A stretch of 64,000 bases of DNA from PALSA-1296 sp037143335. GTDB lineage: Bacteria; Bacteroidota; Ignavibacteria; Palsa-1295. The translations under genes were made by a program, and so were the position numbers. This document shows positions 45,441-54,056 of this stretch, piece by piece; positions within the stretch are counted from its first letter, which is position 1; each line of letters begins with the position of its first letter. The notes under the pieces were generated by a model. It was given only the letters and a program-made list of their open reading frames with translations, searched no databases and was not told the DNA's origin. Where the stretch lies: contig JBAWZA010000007.1 of the NCBI GenBank assembly GCA_037143335.1, forward strand, positions 62,001 through 126,000, given 5' to 3'.

Positions 45441-46094
45441 GTGAAACAAACGCTGAAAATAATATCATCGGCTCCGGAAGAGGACTTGCACTTGATTCCA
45501 ACTCCAGAATTTACGGCAGATGCCAGCGTCCAAAATCCGGATCGTGAAACGCAACTCTTTCACAGTTTTTTAGGCGGTAATGATGTCGCTTTTCGTACGC
45601 TCTATGACGCGTACGAGAGGTCACTCTATATCTACTGCTTGCGTCTTCTGAAGAACGAGGCAGAGGCAAAAGATCTCTTCCAAGATATTTGGATTAGAAT
45701 GTATCGGATGCGTGGCGAGAGAATTGAGATCAAGAAATTCTCAGGATTGCTTTTTACTGTTGCCCGGAATTTCTGCCTGAACTCGATGCGTGGTAATCGC
45801 AACACCGTCAACATGTCACTTGATGAGTTGCCGGAAGATTCAGAATTATTTATGCGTAATTCTGACATCGAAAGTTCGGATATGCGCGAGCTATTGCAAA
45901 GTGCACTAGCACAACTTCCGTTTAATCAGCGCGAAGCTTTTATCTTACGAGAGTATGTCGGCTACACGTATGACGAGATCGCTGGCATCATGGGGACAAA
46001 TGCACCAAACGTCCGAGCACGAGCACATCGCGCCCGTGAGAGACTCCGCACAATCATCGGTGCATGGTTGGAATTAAAAGTAGAGCATAAATAA
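45441..46094 (+). CDS. ECF RNA polymerase sigma factor
   Basis: 217 residues from a GTG start. Region 2 is present (AEAKDLFQDIWIRMYRM, then a helix with L-L-F-T-V-A-R-N-F-C-L-N), and region 4 has an HTH (FNQREAFILREYVGYTYDEI, APNVRARAHRARERL). About 35 residues precede region 2. The anti-sigma gene follows after 21 nt and a double-OmpA protein after that, so the trio is probably one regulon unit controlled by envelope state. Confidence 0.93.
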   Translation: MKQTLKIISSAPEEDLHLIPTPEFTADASVQNPDRETQLFHSFLGGNDVAFRTLYDAYERSLYIYCLRLLKNEAEAKDLFQDIWIRMYRMRGERIEIKKFSGLLFTVARNFCLNSMRGNRNTVNMSLDELPEDSELFMRNSDIESSDMRELLQSALAQLPFNQREAFILREYVGYTYDEIAGIMGTNAPNVRARAHRARERLRTIIGAWLELKVEHK

Positions 46095-46115
46095 TTTTTA
46101 GAATTAAGTAACGAG

Positions 46116-46745
46116 ATGACACAACACGACCAAATCAGTTCATATATTGATAACGAGCTTTCTCCGGAACAAGAGCAAGACTTTCTCATATCCCTTGCAT
46201 CAAGTGATGGATTGAGAAAATCTTTCCGCTCCGAACTCATTCTCAAGAATGTAATCCATCGCGACGAGGTACTCACAACTCCATCGCGTAACATGCGCTC
46301 TGCTGTGCTCACGACACTTGGCATCACTGGCGTGGCGGCACTTGCTTCGGAAACAGCGGATGCTGCATCGGTTGCGCCGGTTGCAAAAGCAACCATCCTG
46401 AAAACGATGTTCGCCTCGAAGGTTGGCGCGCTCGTCACAGCTTCGATGGTTACTGTTTCTGTACTCAGTGGCTACGGAATTCATTCGCTCACCGCTATTC
46501 AACCAACCCAAAAAACAGAGTTAGCTCCATCCCAGCACATTGTTCAACCGACGACGTCGCCCGTAGTGTCAACGCCAGCATCAGTGAGCGAGGTACCTCA
46601 AACTCAGGTCGTTGCGACTAAGCAGAGTACACCAACACATCACAAAGTGACTCTGAAGGCAATCCAACCCCCATCGTCAGGGACAACTCAGGGTGGTATC
46701 AATCAAATTGGTGTGAAGCTCCCGAAAACGGACGACCCGAAATAG
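46116..46745 (+). CDS. Transmembrane anti-sigma factor
   Basis: 209 residues. The N-terminal 60 (YIDNELSPEQEQDFL, with L-R-K-S-F-R-S-E) resembles anti-sigma cytoplasmic domains but lacks the zinc-binding H-x3-C-x2-C of ZAS factors. One membrane helix lies at about 110-130. The periplasmic tail is low-complexity, rich in Thr, Pro, Gln and Val. It would bind the ECF factor encoded just upstream and release it on an outside signal. Confidence 0.82.
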   Translation: MTQHDQISSYIDNELSPEQEQDFLISLASSDGLRKSFRSELILKNVIHRDEVLTTPSRNMRSAVLTTLGITGVAALASETADAASVAPVAKATILKTMFASKVGALVTASMVTVSVLSGYGIHSLTAIQPTQKTELAPSQHIVQPTTSPVVSTPASVSEVPQTQVVATKQSTPTHHKVTLKAIQPPSSGTTQGGINQIGVKLPKTDDPK

Positions 46746-46847
46746 TTACTGTTTACGCGGGAATAAATATCTTTTACTCAACAAAGTCGGTGCCGTTAAC
46801 TTCGGTTCGATTGTTCTTGTTAGTTCACGAATCTTTCACGCTCGGAT

Positions 46848-48905
46848 TTGCGACACTACACAGAACATAAAATATTTCTCTTCCTGCTGATTGCCAGCAC
46901 CGTCCGCGCTCAATCAGCACCGACTGATTCGATTGCTTATAAGGATTCACTCTTTTTTCGAACCACAATCATCTCACACCCATCACCGACGATTGGACTT
47001 GGCGCATCATACGGTGCAAATTTCTTCCATGACGATATTTTACCTCCATCGCTTTCATCTGGTTGTGATATTTTTCAGAGCGGCAAAGGGAATGGGATAA
47101 ATTTTTCAGCAACGGTGACAATCCCAATCAATGGCACATGGTCGCTTTCTCCAACACTGTCGTACGAAAATCTTAGCGCCGATCACGCGTGGGGAGAATT
47201 CGGTAGCGCAAGCGATACTACCGGTGGCATTCGATCTGATCACACTGTCCACTTCGATCATGTTATCTCCGCATCTACCAAAGCACTCGGATTGAAATTC
47301 AATGCAGATTGGCAACCTCTGAAAGCGCTTACGGTTTTTGGTGGACCAGCTCTATTTTATTTGTTCGATAAAAAATATACGAAGACCGAAAGATCTATTA
47401 CGAATGATCTCATCTTGACTCCTGCAGGGCCAGCGCGTGAATTGCTCGAAAGCTCTGGTTCGCTTCCGAATGCATCAACGATTTTGGTTGGATTATCACT
47501 TGGCATTCAGACCGATCTTCCGCTCTCGAAAAGACTCACGGCATCTCCGAAGATAGAATATCTCCTTCCGTTTGGTGGCACTACATCATACTGGCGGGGA
47601 GAAAGTATCAGAGGCGGTATTACACTTCGTTATCAATTGGAACCACGTTTCGATACGCTCACCGATTCATACCACGAGCAAATACCGATTCGAATAGAAC
47701 GTCCCGAAATAAAAAAACCTCCGCTTCGCGCTTCCATTGAAGCCGTTGATCCTAATGGCAACCAGCAAACTATTGCACAGCTAGATGTTGAAGAGGTGCG
47801 TGTTCACTATGCCTACCCAATGCTGAACTATATCTTTTTTGATGAAGGAAGTTCGGAGGTCCCCTCACGCTACAAGGTATATGGCTCGAGCACAGATGCG
47901 ATGAAGGATTTTTCGCCAGCTCGCACGAATCAAAAAAGCCTCATCGAGATGTACCACAACTCACTCAATGTATTAGGTGAGCGATTGAAAAAGAATACCA
48001 ATTTCAACGTCGTTCTTACCGGCACCACATCAAATACTCAGTCAGAATCAGGCAACTTATCACTTGCGAAAAAAAGGGCAGAGCGAATCAAGGAATACTT
48101 CACAACCATTTGGCAGGTTGACCCCAAACGCATAAAGATTGCATCCAGACTTCTTCCGGAGAAAGCAAGTCCTTCTGATATTCCGCAGGGACAAGCGGAA
48201 AACCGACGTGTTGAAATTATTTCGAATGAAGAATCACTTACCGATCCACTCATTGTTACGCGCACGGAACATATAGCCAATCCACCAAGGATTTTTTTAC
48301 AGCCTCATATCAACGCCAGTGCCGGAATTGCTTCGTACCGCACTTCGATTTCTATCGGAGGCAGAGAGTTAGTGAGCTTCAATGGAGCTGAACAAAAAAT
48401 GTGGAGTGTACCCGAAGAGGCACTCTCATCAGGCATTGATTCGCTTGACATGAATCTCGAAGTCCGTGATAGTGCCGGGTCGGAAGTCAAAGTACACAGT
48501 GCAATCAAGTTGCAGCAACTTCATGTCGAGCACGAACGACAGCATGAGCTTGAGAAATTCAGCTTAATACTTTTCGCATTTGATGAATCAACACTTGGCA
48601 CAAAAAATGAACGGACTCTGAATTTAGTTGCCGAATCATTTAGAAAGAAACAAGCCGAAAAACTCTCGATCATCGGTTATACCGATGGCCTTGGTGAAGC
48701 TACACATAACGACGATCTCTCGCGTAGGCGCGCCACCGAAGCTGCTACGGAGTTAGAAAATGTGTTACGCACGAAAGGCATCGCGATGCCGAAGAATACG
48801 CTCATCGATGGCAAAGGCTCGCACGAAGTACTCTATGATAATTCTTTACCCGAAGGAAGACTCTTCTCCCGAACCGTAAATATCAGTGTCGAGCACGGAC
48901 GATAA
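46848..48905 (+). CDS. Outer-membrane barrel-like protein with two OmpA-like domains
   Basis: 685 residues from a TTG start that opens a signal peptide (MRHYTEHKIFLFLLIASTVRAQ). Residues of about 25-280 look like an outer-membrane barrel (alternating strands, ending GGITLRYQLEPRF). The rest is OmpA-like, a linker that may be immunoglobulin-like, then OmpA-like: LSLAKKRAERI...AENRRVEI and IIGYTDGLG...LSRRRA...SRTVNI. This half matches the C-terminal half of the PD40 protein at 3438-6008, including LPEGR-x3-R-T-V. It follows the sigma/anti-sigma genes and is a likely member of that regulon. Confidence 0.82.
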   Translation: MRHYTEHKIFLFLLIASTVRAQSAPTDSIAYKDSLFFRTTIISHPSPTIGLGASYGANFFHDDILPPSLSSGCDIFQSGKGNGINFSATVTIPINGTWSLSPTLSYENLSADHAWGEFGSASDTTGGIRSDHTVHFDHVISASTKALGLKFNADWQPLKALTVFGGPALFYLFDKKYTKTERSITNDLILTPAGPARELLESSGSLPNASTILVGLSLGIQTDLPLSKRLTASPKIEYLLPFGGTTSYWRGESIRGGITLRYQLEPRFDTLTDSYHEQIPIRIERPEIKKPPLRASIEAVDPNGNQQTIAQLDVEEVRVHYAYPMLNYIFFDEGSSEVPSRYKVYGSSTDAMKDFSPARTNQKSLIEMYHNSLNVLGERLKKNTNFNVVLTGTTSNTQSESGNLSLAKKRAERIKEYFTTIWQVDPKRIKIASRLLPEKASPSDIPQGQAENRRVEIISNEESLTDPLIVTRTEHIANPPRIFLQPHINASAGIASYRTSISIGGRELVSFNGAEQKMWSVPEEALSSGIDSLDMNLEVRDSAGSEVKVHSAIKLQQLHVEHERQHELEKFSLILFAFDESTLGTKNERTLNLVAESFRKKQAEKLSIIGYTDGLGEATHNDDLSRRRATEAATELENVLRTKGIAMPKNTLIDGKGSHEVLYDNSLPEGRLFSRTVNISVEHGR

Positions 48906-48921
48906 GCATTAGCTACTATGA

Positions 48922-50259
48922 TTATTTTTTATATCTCCGCAATCCGACGAGTTTGTAATTATCTTGCTCCAATGCTCTTACGATGACGTCCCTTTTCTTA
49001 TAGAGAGAAACGGTGTCATAGTTTTTCATCGCAAGTGCAGAATACATAATTATTGCCGAGCCGAATGAAGCGTAGAGCATCCGGAGTACCCATTTTCTTT
49101 TGATGAGACTCCGAATCGCGTAAATACTAAAGATGACAAGTAGTGGAAAGAACAGAATTCCCGCATGGGAATGAGCAGATGGATCGAGTCGTGAAAATAG
49201 CGACATAAAAAATAGTATTGCGAACCCACCAACTGCCATATTCGCTAAGCTCCGAAGCATCGGGTCCTTACCTTTTTTTCTGAAAAATGAGAAGAGTAAA
49301 AAGAATGCTTGTGCAAGTCCGATGATCGTGACATACACCGTGAATGGTGCTGCCCAAATAAATTCTTTCAAGAAGCCAACTCTTTCTTCAGTGCCGCTAC
49401 CCGTGAACCGAGCGACATCATAACAACCGTAGATCAGATATTTTCCAAGAAGATTGATAATATTCACCGCATGTTCAGGATGGAATTCTAGCATCCCTGA
49501 CACGCTCTTGCCTTGCTCGTTTGCAAGTCCGAATTTCAGTAATGTCGGCACTAGGAAACTTGCGGTGATGACACAACCCACAAGAAACACACCCAGATTC
49601 TTGAGTATCCTCTTTGGATCCTTCGTCATCAATAAATAATAAAATGCTAATGCAGTGAATGGTCCAAGGAGCACCCAGGACATGTGCAATTGCATCACCC
49701 AAAAAATACTAAAGCCCATCATGAAAAAACACAGCCACTCAGGCAAAATATTTTTCTTTAGTGATGGATAGATTTCGAAGATCGCAGCAAAAAAAAGTAT
49801 TGAGCCACAAATCATGTAAGCAGGATTCAAGATCATCGTGAAGTAACACATACTCCACGGCAGCAAATAAACATACATCACGATCAAGAGCTTCGGAACA
49901 TCTGGCAGACGCTTGGACAAGAACCACGCAAGGAAGCCGAGACTCAAGAATAATAATATATTGAGTAGGATATGCGGTGCTTCCGGAATTTTCCAGAGGT
50001 ACCACATCGCCGAGACAAGATACCCTTGAAGCGAACCCGGAATTTGTGATTCATTATAGACAAGGTCAGCTCCGAAATACGGATGAGCATGAGTCGTGAA
50101 TGCTTTTAAGCCGATGAGATAAATTTGCAATACATCATCGCCGTTTGCAAAAAAATCGTTAGCGAGACTATAGAGAAAACGAAAAATGAAAATGCCACTA
50201 ACGAAGAGCGACAATCCAATAGGATAGGAAACGGATTTTTTTTGTGTCATTTCACTCAC
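48922..50259 (-). CDS. Polytopic membrane protein, GT-C glycosyltransferase-like
   Basis: 445 residues with about ten membrane helices. The first periplasmic loop carries A-N-G-D-D-V-L-Q, where GT-C enzymes such as the PMT/ArnT group keep the catalytic acidic residue, followed by T-H-A-H-P-Y-F-G-A. The overall layout suggests a lipid-linked sugar transferase. No decisive family motif is seen. It stands between an outer-membrane gene and the orphan sorting domain. Confidence 0.6.
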   Translation of the reverse strand: MSEMTQKKSVSYPIGLSLFVSGIFIFRFLYSLANDFFANGDDVLQIYLIGLKAFTTHAHPYFGADLVYNESQIPGSLQGYLVSAMWYLWKIPEAPHILLNILLFLSLGFLAWFLSKRLPDVPKLLIVMYVYLLPWSMCYFTMILNPAYMICGSILFFAAIFEIYPSLKKNILPEWLCFFMMGFSIFWVMQLHMSWVLLGPFTALAFYYLLMTKDPKRILKNLGVFLVGCVITASFLVPTLLKFGLANEQGKSVSGMLEFHPEHAVNIINLLGKYLIYGCYDVARFTGSGTEERVGFLKEFIWAAPFTVYVTIIGLAQAFFLLFSFFRKKGKDPMLRSLANMAVGGFAILFFMSLFSRLDPSAHSHAGILFFPLLVIFSIYAIRSLIKRKWVLRMLYASFGSAIIMYSALAMKNYDTVSLYKKRDVIVRALEQDNYKLVGLRRYKK

Positions 50260-50265
50260 AGATTA

Positions 50266-50556
50266 TCAGTGGTTAACCACGAACTTCTGTGTTTCATTCT
50301 TGGAACCGCTGAGCATAACTGTATAAACTCCATTCGGAAGGTTAGAGGTACGCAACGTAATCCGCTTTTGGTCAGAAGATAATTCGCGACCGAAGTTCGT
50401 GATCTTTCGTCCGAGCATATCATAGACCTCGATTGTGATGTTCTCAGTAATTTCTAGATCAAGATGTATCTTGATATTATCTGTAGCAGGATTAGGTAAA
50501 AGCCCCAGTGATGGACTCAGCTTCTCTGGCTCACATTTGCTCCAATGCGGAGCGGT
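50266..50556 (-). pseudogene. Orphan T9SS sorting domain (no start, one stop from the ATP-grasp gene)
   Basis: Ninety-six codons on the minus strand read as a full type A sorting domain: L-L-P-N-P-A-T-D, then IEVYDMLGRKI, NLPNGVYTVML and K-F-V-V-N-H. There is no start codon ahead of the domain; the first Met is inside it. The frame begins directly after the TAA (50557-50559) that ends the ATP-grasp gene, and it is in that gene's frame. Most likely it is the tail of a deleted cargo gene. Readthrough fusion is less likely because the ATP-grasp protein lacks a signal peptide. Confidence 0.8.
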
Positions 50557-51498
50557 TTACGCAAGTATCATCTCGCGCCAGTTCTGCTTTTTCGCAATGC
50601 GCTTCTTCTTTGCCGATTCTTTTGCACAATTGATCAGGAAATTGGCAGAGGCATTCAAGATCCATTCGAAATTTTCTTCACCGATTGATGTACGCTCAGC
50701 ATCAGGTGCGGGATTTGTGAAATCAATGGCGTAAGGAATTCCATCTTTCACTGCAAACTCGATGGTATTAAAATCATACCCCAATGTTTCGCATATCGTG
50801 ATGCAATCCTCTTCCATCTTGGCACGGAGTTTTGCATTCGGGCTGAACTCGGCTTGGTAACGGAGATGATGAGGATTCCGAGGTTCGTACGGCATGATAT
50901 GCACTTCGGATTTGCCGATGCAATAGCAACGGTAGTATTCCTGGAAATCAATATTTTCCTGAAGCGTCATCACCAAATCACCAGTCTCATCGTAAGCACT
51001 GAAAAAATCCTCAACATTCTCAACTTTATACACGCTCTTCCATCCACCACCTGAATGGGGTTTGAAGTAAGCAGGAAATCCGATGTTGTTGAACATCTCT
51101 TCGAAGGAAAGCGGAAATTTCAGATTACGGAAAGATTTTTCTGTTGTATCCGGTGGCATTGTCTTACTCGGCACAAGAGCAGTCTTGGGAACATTGATTC
51201 CTGCCTTTGCACAGATTGCATACGAGAAGAATTTTTCATCGGCATTCATCCAGAAAGGATTATTCACGACCTTCGTACCGCTGAGCATCATGTTCTTCAA
51301 GACTGCTCTGTAGAATGGAACGTCTTGCGAAATCCTATCGAGAACTGCATCATAGTGCTTCGGCTCATCGCTCTTCCATAGATCAATAGAACATGCTTCC
51401 GCTGTTACTTTATGTTTAACTCCGAGGGAGTTAATCCGTTCGATCAAGGCAGGTGGGAAGGTTTCTTCCATTCCGAAGAGTAATCCGATTGTAGGCAT
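50557..51498 (-). CDS. ATP-grasp family protein
   Basis: 313 residues, cytosolic (no signal peptide). The N-terminal MPTIGLLFGME and the core (NNPFWMNADEKFFS, AYFKPHSGGGWKSVY, QENIDFQEYYRCYCIG, IEFAVKDGIPYAIDFTNPAPDA) match an ATP-grasp ligase fold: a Lys-containing ATP loop and a metal-binding E/D-x-N near the end. Homologues join a carboxylate to an amine or thiol, or modify a peptide end. The substrate is not evident. The stop is followed in frame by an orphan sorting domain. Confidence 0.82.
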   Translation of the reverse strand: MPTIGLLFGMEETFPPALIERINSLGVKHKVTAEACSIDLWKSDEPKHYDAVLDRISQDVPFYRAVLKNMMLSGTKVVNNPFWMNADEKFFSYAICAKAGINVPKTALVPSKTMPPDTTEKSFRNLKFPLSFEEMFNNIGFPAYFKPHSGGGWKSVYKVENVEDFFSAYDETGDLVMTLQENIDFQEYYRCYCIGKSEVHIMPYEPRNPHHLRYQAEFSPNAKLRAKMEEDCITICETLGYDFNTIEFAVKDGIPYAIDFTNPAPDAERTSIGEENFEWILNASANFLINCAKESAKKKRIAKKQNWREMILA

Positions 51499-51609
51499 AG
51501 TAGTTGAATAATACTTAGATATTTAGAAACGTAGTAATAAAAATAGTAGCGCTAAAAACAGAAAATCTGCGCTCAGGGTTCGATGCAGATTTGATTACGA
51601 TGTTAGAAG

Positions 51610-51633
51610 CGCGGACTAAGAGTCCGTGCCACT
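51610..51633. repeat. Repeat related to the 22207-22269 inverted repeat
   Basis: CGGACTAAGAGTCCG (51612-51626) is a short hairpin, and AGTCCGTGCCACT (51621-51633) matches the right arm at 22257-22269 with one change. Lies in the spacer upstream of the ATP-grasp promoter side. Confidence 0.6.
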
Positions 51634-51646
51634 AAACATCAAACAA

Positions 51647-51672
51647 TGTCATCCCTGCGAAGGTGGGAATCC
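51647..51672. repeat. Dispersed palindrome, degenerate copy 3 (reverse orientation)
   Basis: TGTCATCCCTGCGAAGGTGG followed by GAATCC is, on the other strand, GGATTCCCACCTTCGCAGGG with ATGACA after it. It differs from copies 1 and 2 by two substitutions in the stem. Confidence 0.65.
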
Positions 51673-51724
51673 AGGCTCATTGTGGCAGAATCAAGCCGAG
51701 AGCATTATCAGTGGCGACTGATAC

Positions 51725-52540
51725 TTACTGAACTGTCACCGTCAGCGGCGTGCTTGTCGTGATGAGGTTATGATCTTTCCTCAGTGACATGCTGATGGTG
51801 GCACTGCCTGGCTTAATATCTGGCGGAGCAATAAAATCGAGTACTAATCCATCGCGGAGCAAGCCACATGACTCGACATACAATTCCCATTTCTTTCCGC
51901 CTTGTTCGAGCTGGAGAAAATCTCCCATCGCTACGCGTCCCCAATCGCTTGCAATTCGTTTATGCAAAACAGTCCATTGTTCGGCGAGTGACATCTTGTC
52001 ATAGCCTACATTATCTCGCAATTCCCTAATTGCTTGATTGGGATCAATGATCTCAGCTGGCAAGAAACCTTCACCAATCACAGTTATCTTTCCGAGCGGT
52101 GAAATATATGGTGCTGCGATTTTTTTCAGCGTGCAATTCATCATCGGTGCTACGGTGAAAGAATACGGCACACTTGCATCACGATCATTCAATAAAAAGA
52201 GTGTGGCTTGACCTGCTTCGAGGGAAACAGGTACCATGAACGTTGCGATCACACTGTCACCTTCAGATAAATACGAACCGAATGATGTAAAGACCTGCTT
52301 GCCCTTTTGCTCAACGCGAAGAATCGGTACATCTGATTTTATCCATGCAATTAATTTCTCGGCAGTACATTTATTGCGCGAGATGGGATGCTCTGGGTCA
52401 GGATTCTCAAATATCACTGTAGCTAATTGGCCGGCAGCGATTTCCTTCGGGTATGAGAAAACTTTTAATCGGCGAGCTGATCCTTCGCTAGAGAGAAGCA
52501 ACAAAAATGCAGCAATGACAACGGTGAATATTTTATTCAT
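51725..52540 (-). CDS. Secreted beta-rich protein of unknown function
   Basis: 271 residues with a signal peptide ending G-S-A-R-R or earlier. Two parts are seen: an immunoglobulin-like beginning (P-K-E-I-A-A-G-Q-L-A-T-V-I-F) and a TIG/IPT-like unit near residue 150 (PYISPLGKITVIGEGF). A pair of distant cysteines may form a disulfide. No catalytic motif. The neighbouring minus-strand gene is secG, 164 nt upstream and separated by a terminator. Confidence 0.65.
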   Translation of the reverse strand: MNKIFTVVIAAFLLLLSSEGSARRLKVFSYPKEIAAGQLATVIFENPDPEHPISRNKCTAEKLIAWIKSDVPILRVEQKGKQVFTSFGSYLSEGDSVIATFMVPVSLEAGQATLFLLNDRDASVPYSFTVAPMMNCTLKKIAAPYISPLGKITVIGEGFLPAEIIDPNQAIRELRDNVGYDKMSLAEQWTVLHKRIASDWGRVAMGDFLQLEQGGKKWELYVESCGLLRDGLVLDFIAPPDIKPGSATISMSLRKDHNLITTSTPLTVTVQ

Positions 52541-52651
52541 AGCCTATTCCTCCAATAAATTGTATCGTGGCTGTGGGGTGTATGTGAGACAGTCAGAGAG
52601 AAAACAATCTTTACGAAGCTTGAATTCGCCCAATTCCAATTCCGAAGGGAC

Positions 52652-52680
52652 AAAAAAAGGCGGACAATCTGTCCGCCTTA
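52652..52680 (-). terminator. Rho-independent terminator after secG
   Basis: A 9-bp stem (AGGCGGACA 52658-52666 with TGTCCGCCT 52670-52678) and 3-nt loop. On the minus strand it is followed by seven T residues, 27 nt after the secG stop. Confidence 0.85.
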
Positions 52681-52704
52681 GTTATATGAATGCAAAAATA
52701 AAAT

Positions 52705-53052
52705 TTATTTTGCTGCCGGAGCAGATGGCTGAGCTGGAGCAGCTTGCCTTTGCGCTGGAGGTGCTGTCACAGGCGGACGACCACCCTCGCGGATTGGATT
52801 GACAATCGCCGAGCCGCTTGTCGGCAAAAAGAACCTGTTGGCGACGATTGTGAAAAGCACAAATACCCCAGCAATGACGATGGTTGCCTTCATCAGGAAA
52901 TCAGAAGCTCTGCGTACGCCGAACATCGTGCCGACTGAGCCAGGAGCCGCTAATCCGCCAGCAAGGCCGTTACCCTTAGCCGCTTGCGCCAATACGACCA
53001 GCGTGAGAATAATGCACAAAAGTATGATTAAAATGACAAGTACTGTAAACAT
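52705..53052 (-). CDS. secG: Protein translocase subunit SecG
   Basis: 115 residues from the ATG at 53052. Two membrane helices flank the conserved loop (LAQAAKGNGLAGGLAAPGSV, then T-M-F-G-V-R-R-A-S-D-F-L), the core of SecG, which speeds SecYEG translocation. The C-terminal 40 residues are Pro/Ala/Gln-rich, as in many Bacteroidota SecG proteins. The frame is open to 53094, but the internal ATG matches family starts. Confidence 0.9.
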   Translation of the reverse strand: MFTVLVILIILLCIILTLVVLAQAAKGNGLAGGLAAPGSVGTMFGVRRASDFLMKATIVIAGVFVLFTIVANRFFLPTSGSAIVNPIREGGRPPVTAPPAQRQAAPAQPSAPAAK

Positions 53053-53203
53053 AAGCTTCTTTTCCCTAACAAAAATTTGGGGACTTGAAAACAACTATTG
53101 ACGGAAAGAATTCCACCCAAAAGGGTTGCTGGAGGTTTGTGCCTCCAACTGAGGTGCTCAAAAGAAAATTATCAGACGAATTCAGTAACGCAAAATCTGC
53201 CGG

Positions 53204-53352
53204 AAGCCCTTGTAACTCATTAGCCCATATCAACTTAGCAGTTCGCGCACGCATCTTTACCCCTCTTACGCAAAGAGTCCGCCGTGGCGGACTCTTCTCT
53301 CCTAACAATTTATGTATGATCCCATTAATCATGGTCTGCAAATATACGAAAT
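53204..53352 (-). promoter_or_regulatory. 149-nt promoter/hairpin element, copy 2
   Basis: Reading the minus strand: ATTTCGTATATTTGCA (53352-53337), then the perfect hairpin AAGAGTCCGCC-AC-GGCGGACTCTT (53296-53273), then TATGGGCTAATGAGTTACAA continuing to GGGCTT (53229-53204). Blocks and spacing match copy 1 at 31553-31699. It lies 150 nt upstream of secG on the same strand, so it may be the secG leader or an independent small RNA. Confidence 0.6.
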
Positions 53353-53414
53353 TTTCACCCGTTTGTTACGTCCGACATCCGCCGTGGCGGAGAGAAGCGA
53401 TTCTTACCGAAAGT

Positions 53415-53430
53415 TTGGCATGATAGTTGC
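53415..53430 (+). promoter_or_regulatory. Sigma-54-like promoter (TTGGCA-N6-TTGC)
   Basis: TTGGCATGATAGTTGC matches the -24/-12 consensus TTGGCACG-N4-TTGCW with GG and GC 12 nt apart and a single change in the core. It lies 68 nt before the ATG at 53498. No enhancer-binding protein gene is in the window. Confidence 0.5.
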
Positions 53431-53497
53431 CGTAATTCTAAGTAAAGTTGTTCATTGTAATGTTATCTATACACCACACTTAGAAAGGTAGAGCAAT

Positions 53498-54019
53498 ATG
53501 GTAAAGAACCTAAAGCCCAATGCCGATCAATTGCGTGAGGCTATCAGCCAAGCATTTGAAGGTATTTGTTTCAAAGTAGACGAGTATTACCGACATGGCA
53601 TCGCCGAACTTCTGCTATTCTGGCAAGGAGGTCCGGAGGAAATCGATGTCAAGCGGTACTTGAACTCTCATGGTTATCCAGTTACGGGGCCAATCAAAGT
53701 GATATACCATCACGGTGAGTATGTGAATACTCATTATGGATATGTACCTGCAACCGGAAAACCCGAGAGAGAGCACAAAACGAGAAGGGAATTACAGCCG
53801 ACCCACAAAACACAAATCCCGTTGCATCCAATTGATGCGATGACAAGAGCAAGGCTCGAACAGAGCCGACGCCTTCAGGACTCCTTGCGGAGACCTCAGA
53901 CAAACAGAAGACGCACGAGAGCTTTCGTGGCAAGAATTATCCGCGTTAGTCGCGAGCAGATGGAGATGTTCGGTTCGGGTGAGAATAAAGTGAAGTATCA
54001 AGCAAGACTCTACTTGTGA
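53498..54019 (+). CDS. Small basic protein, LPD29-like N-terminus
   Basis: 173 residues. The N-terminal 75 (LREAISQAFEGICFKVDEY, then LLLFWQGGPEEIDVKRYL) recalls the large polyvalent protein-associated domain LPD29, found in phage and plasmid proteins (R-x-x-L-K-x-x-F-P-x-x-K-F, W-x-D-G-P). The C-terminal half is Arg/Lys-rich (SLRRPQTNRRRTR) and may bind nucleic acid. The match is by eye and weak. The gene is convergent with the restriction-modification gene and shares a terminator with it. Confidence 0.6.
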   Translation: MVKNLKPNADQLREAISQAFEGICFKVDEYYRHGIAELLLFWQGGPEEIDVKRYLNSHGYPVTGPIKVIYHHGEYVNTHYGYVPATGKPEREHKTRRELQPTHKTQIPLHPIDAMTRARLEQSRRLQDSLRRPQTNRRRTRAFVARIIRVSREQMEMFGSGENKVKYQARLYL

Positions 54020-54023
54020 GAGC

Positions 54024-54056
54024 AAAAGGCAGCTCAAGATGAGTTGCCTTTTTCTT
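54024..54056. terminator. Bidirectional terminator between the LPD29-like and restriction genes
   Basis: Stem AAAGGCAGCTCA (54025-54036) with TGAGTTGCCTTT (54040-54051), one G-T pair, 3-nt loop, followed by T residues on the plus strand and short A/T runs on the minus strand. It sits between two convergent stops. Confidence 0.75.

Larger units (their letters stand above)
53053..53497. other. Repeat-rich divergent spacer between secG and the next gene
   Basis: 445 nt. It holds a small hairpin TGGAGG-N6-CCTCCA (53130-53147), the second copy of the promoter/hairpin element (53204-53352, minus strand), a palindrome TCCGCCGTGGCGGA (53378-53391), and a sigma-54-like promoter (53415-53430, plus strand). 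A 91-codon minus-strand frame covers most of the element but looks non-coding. Confidence 0.6.

Noticed and set aside
48922..50259. O-antigen polymerase as the role of this membrane protein
   Set aside because: No large periplasmic loop or family motif is visible; only a GT-C-like layout can be claimed.
53066..53341. A 91-codon open frame on the minus strand across the copy 2 element
   Set aside because: The matching frame in copy 1 is broken by stops, and the shared blocks keep DNA identity rather than protein identity. I treat both as non-coding.
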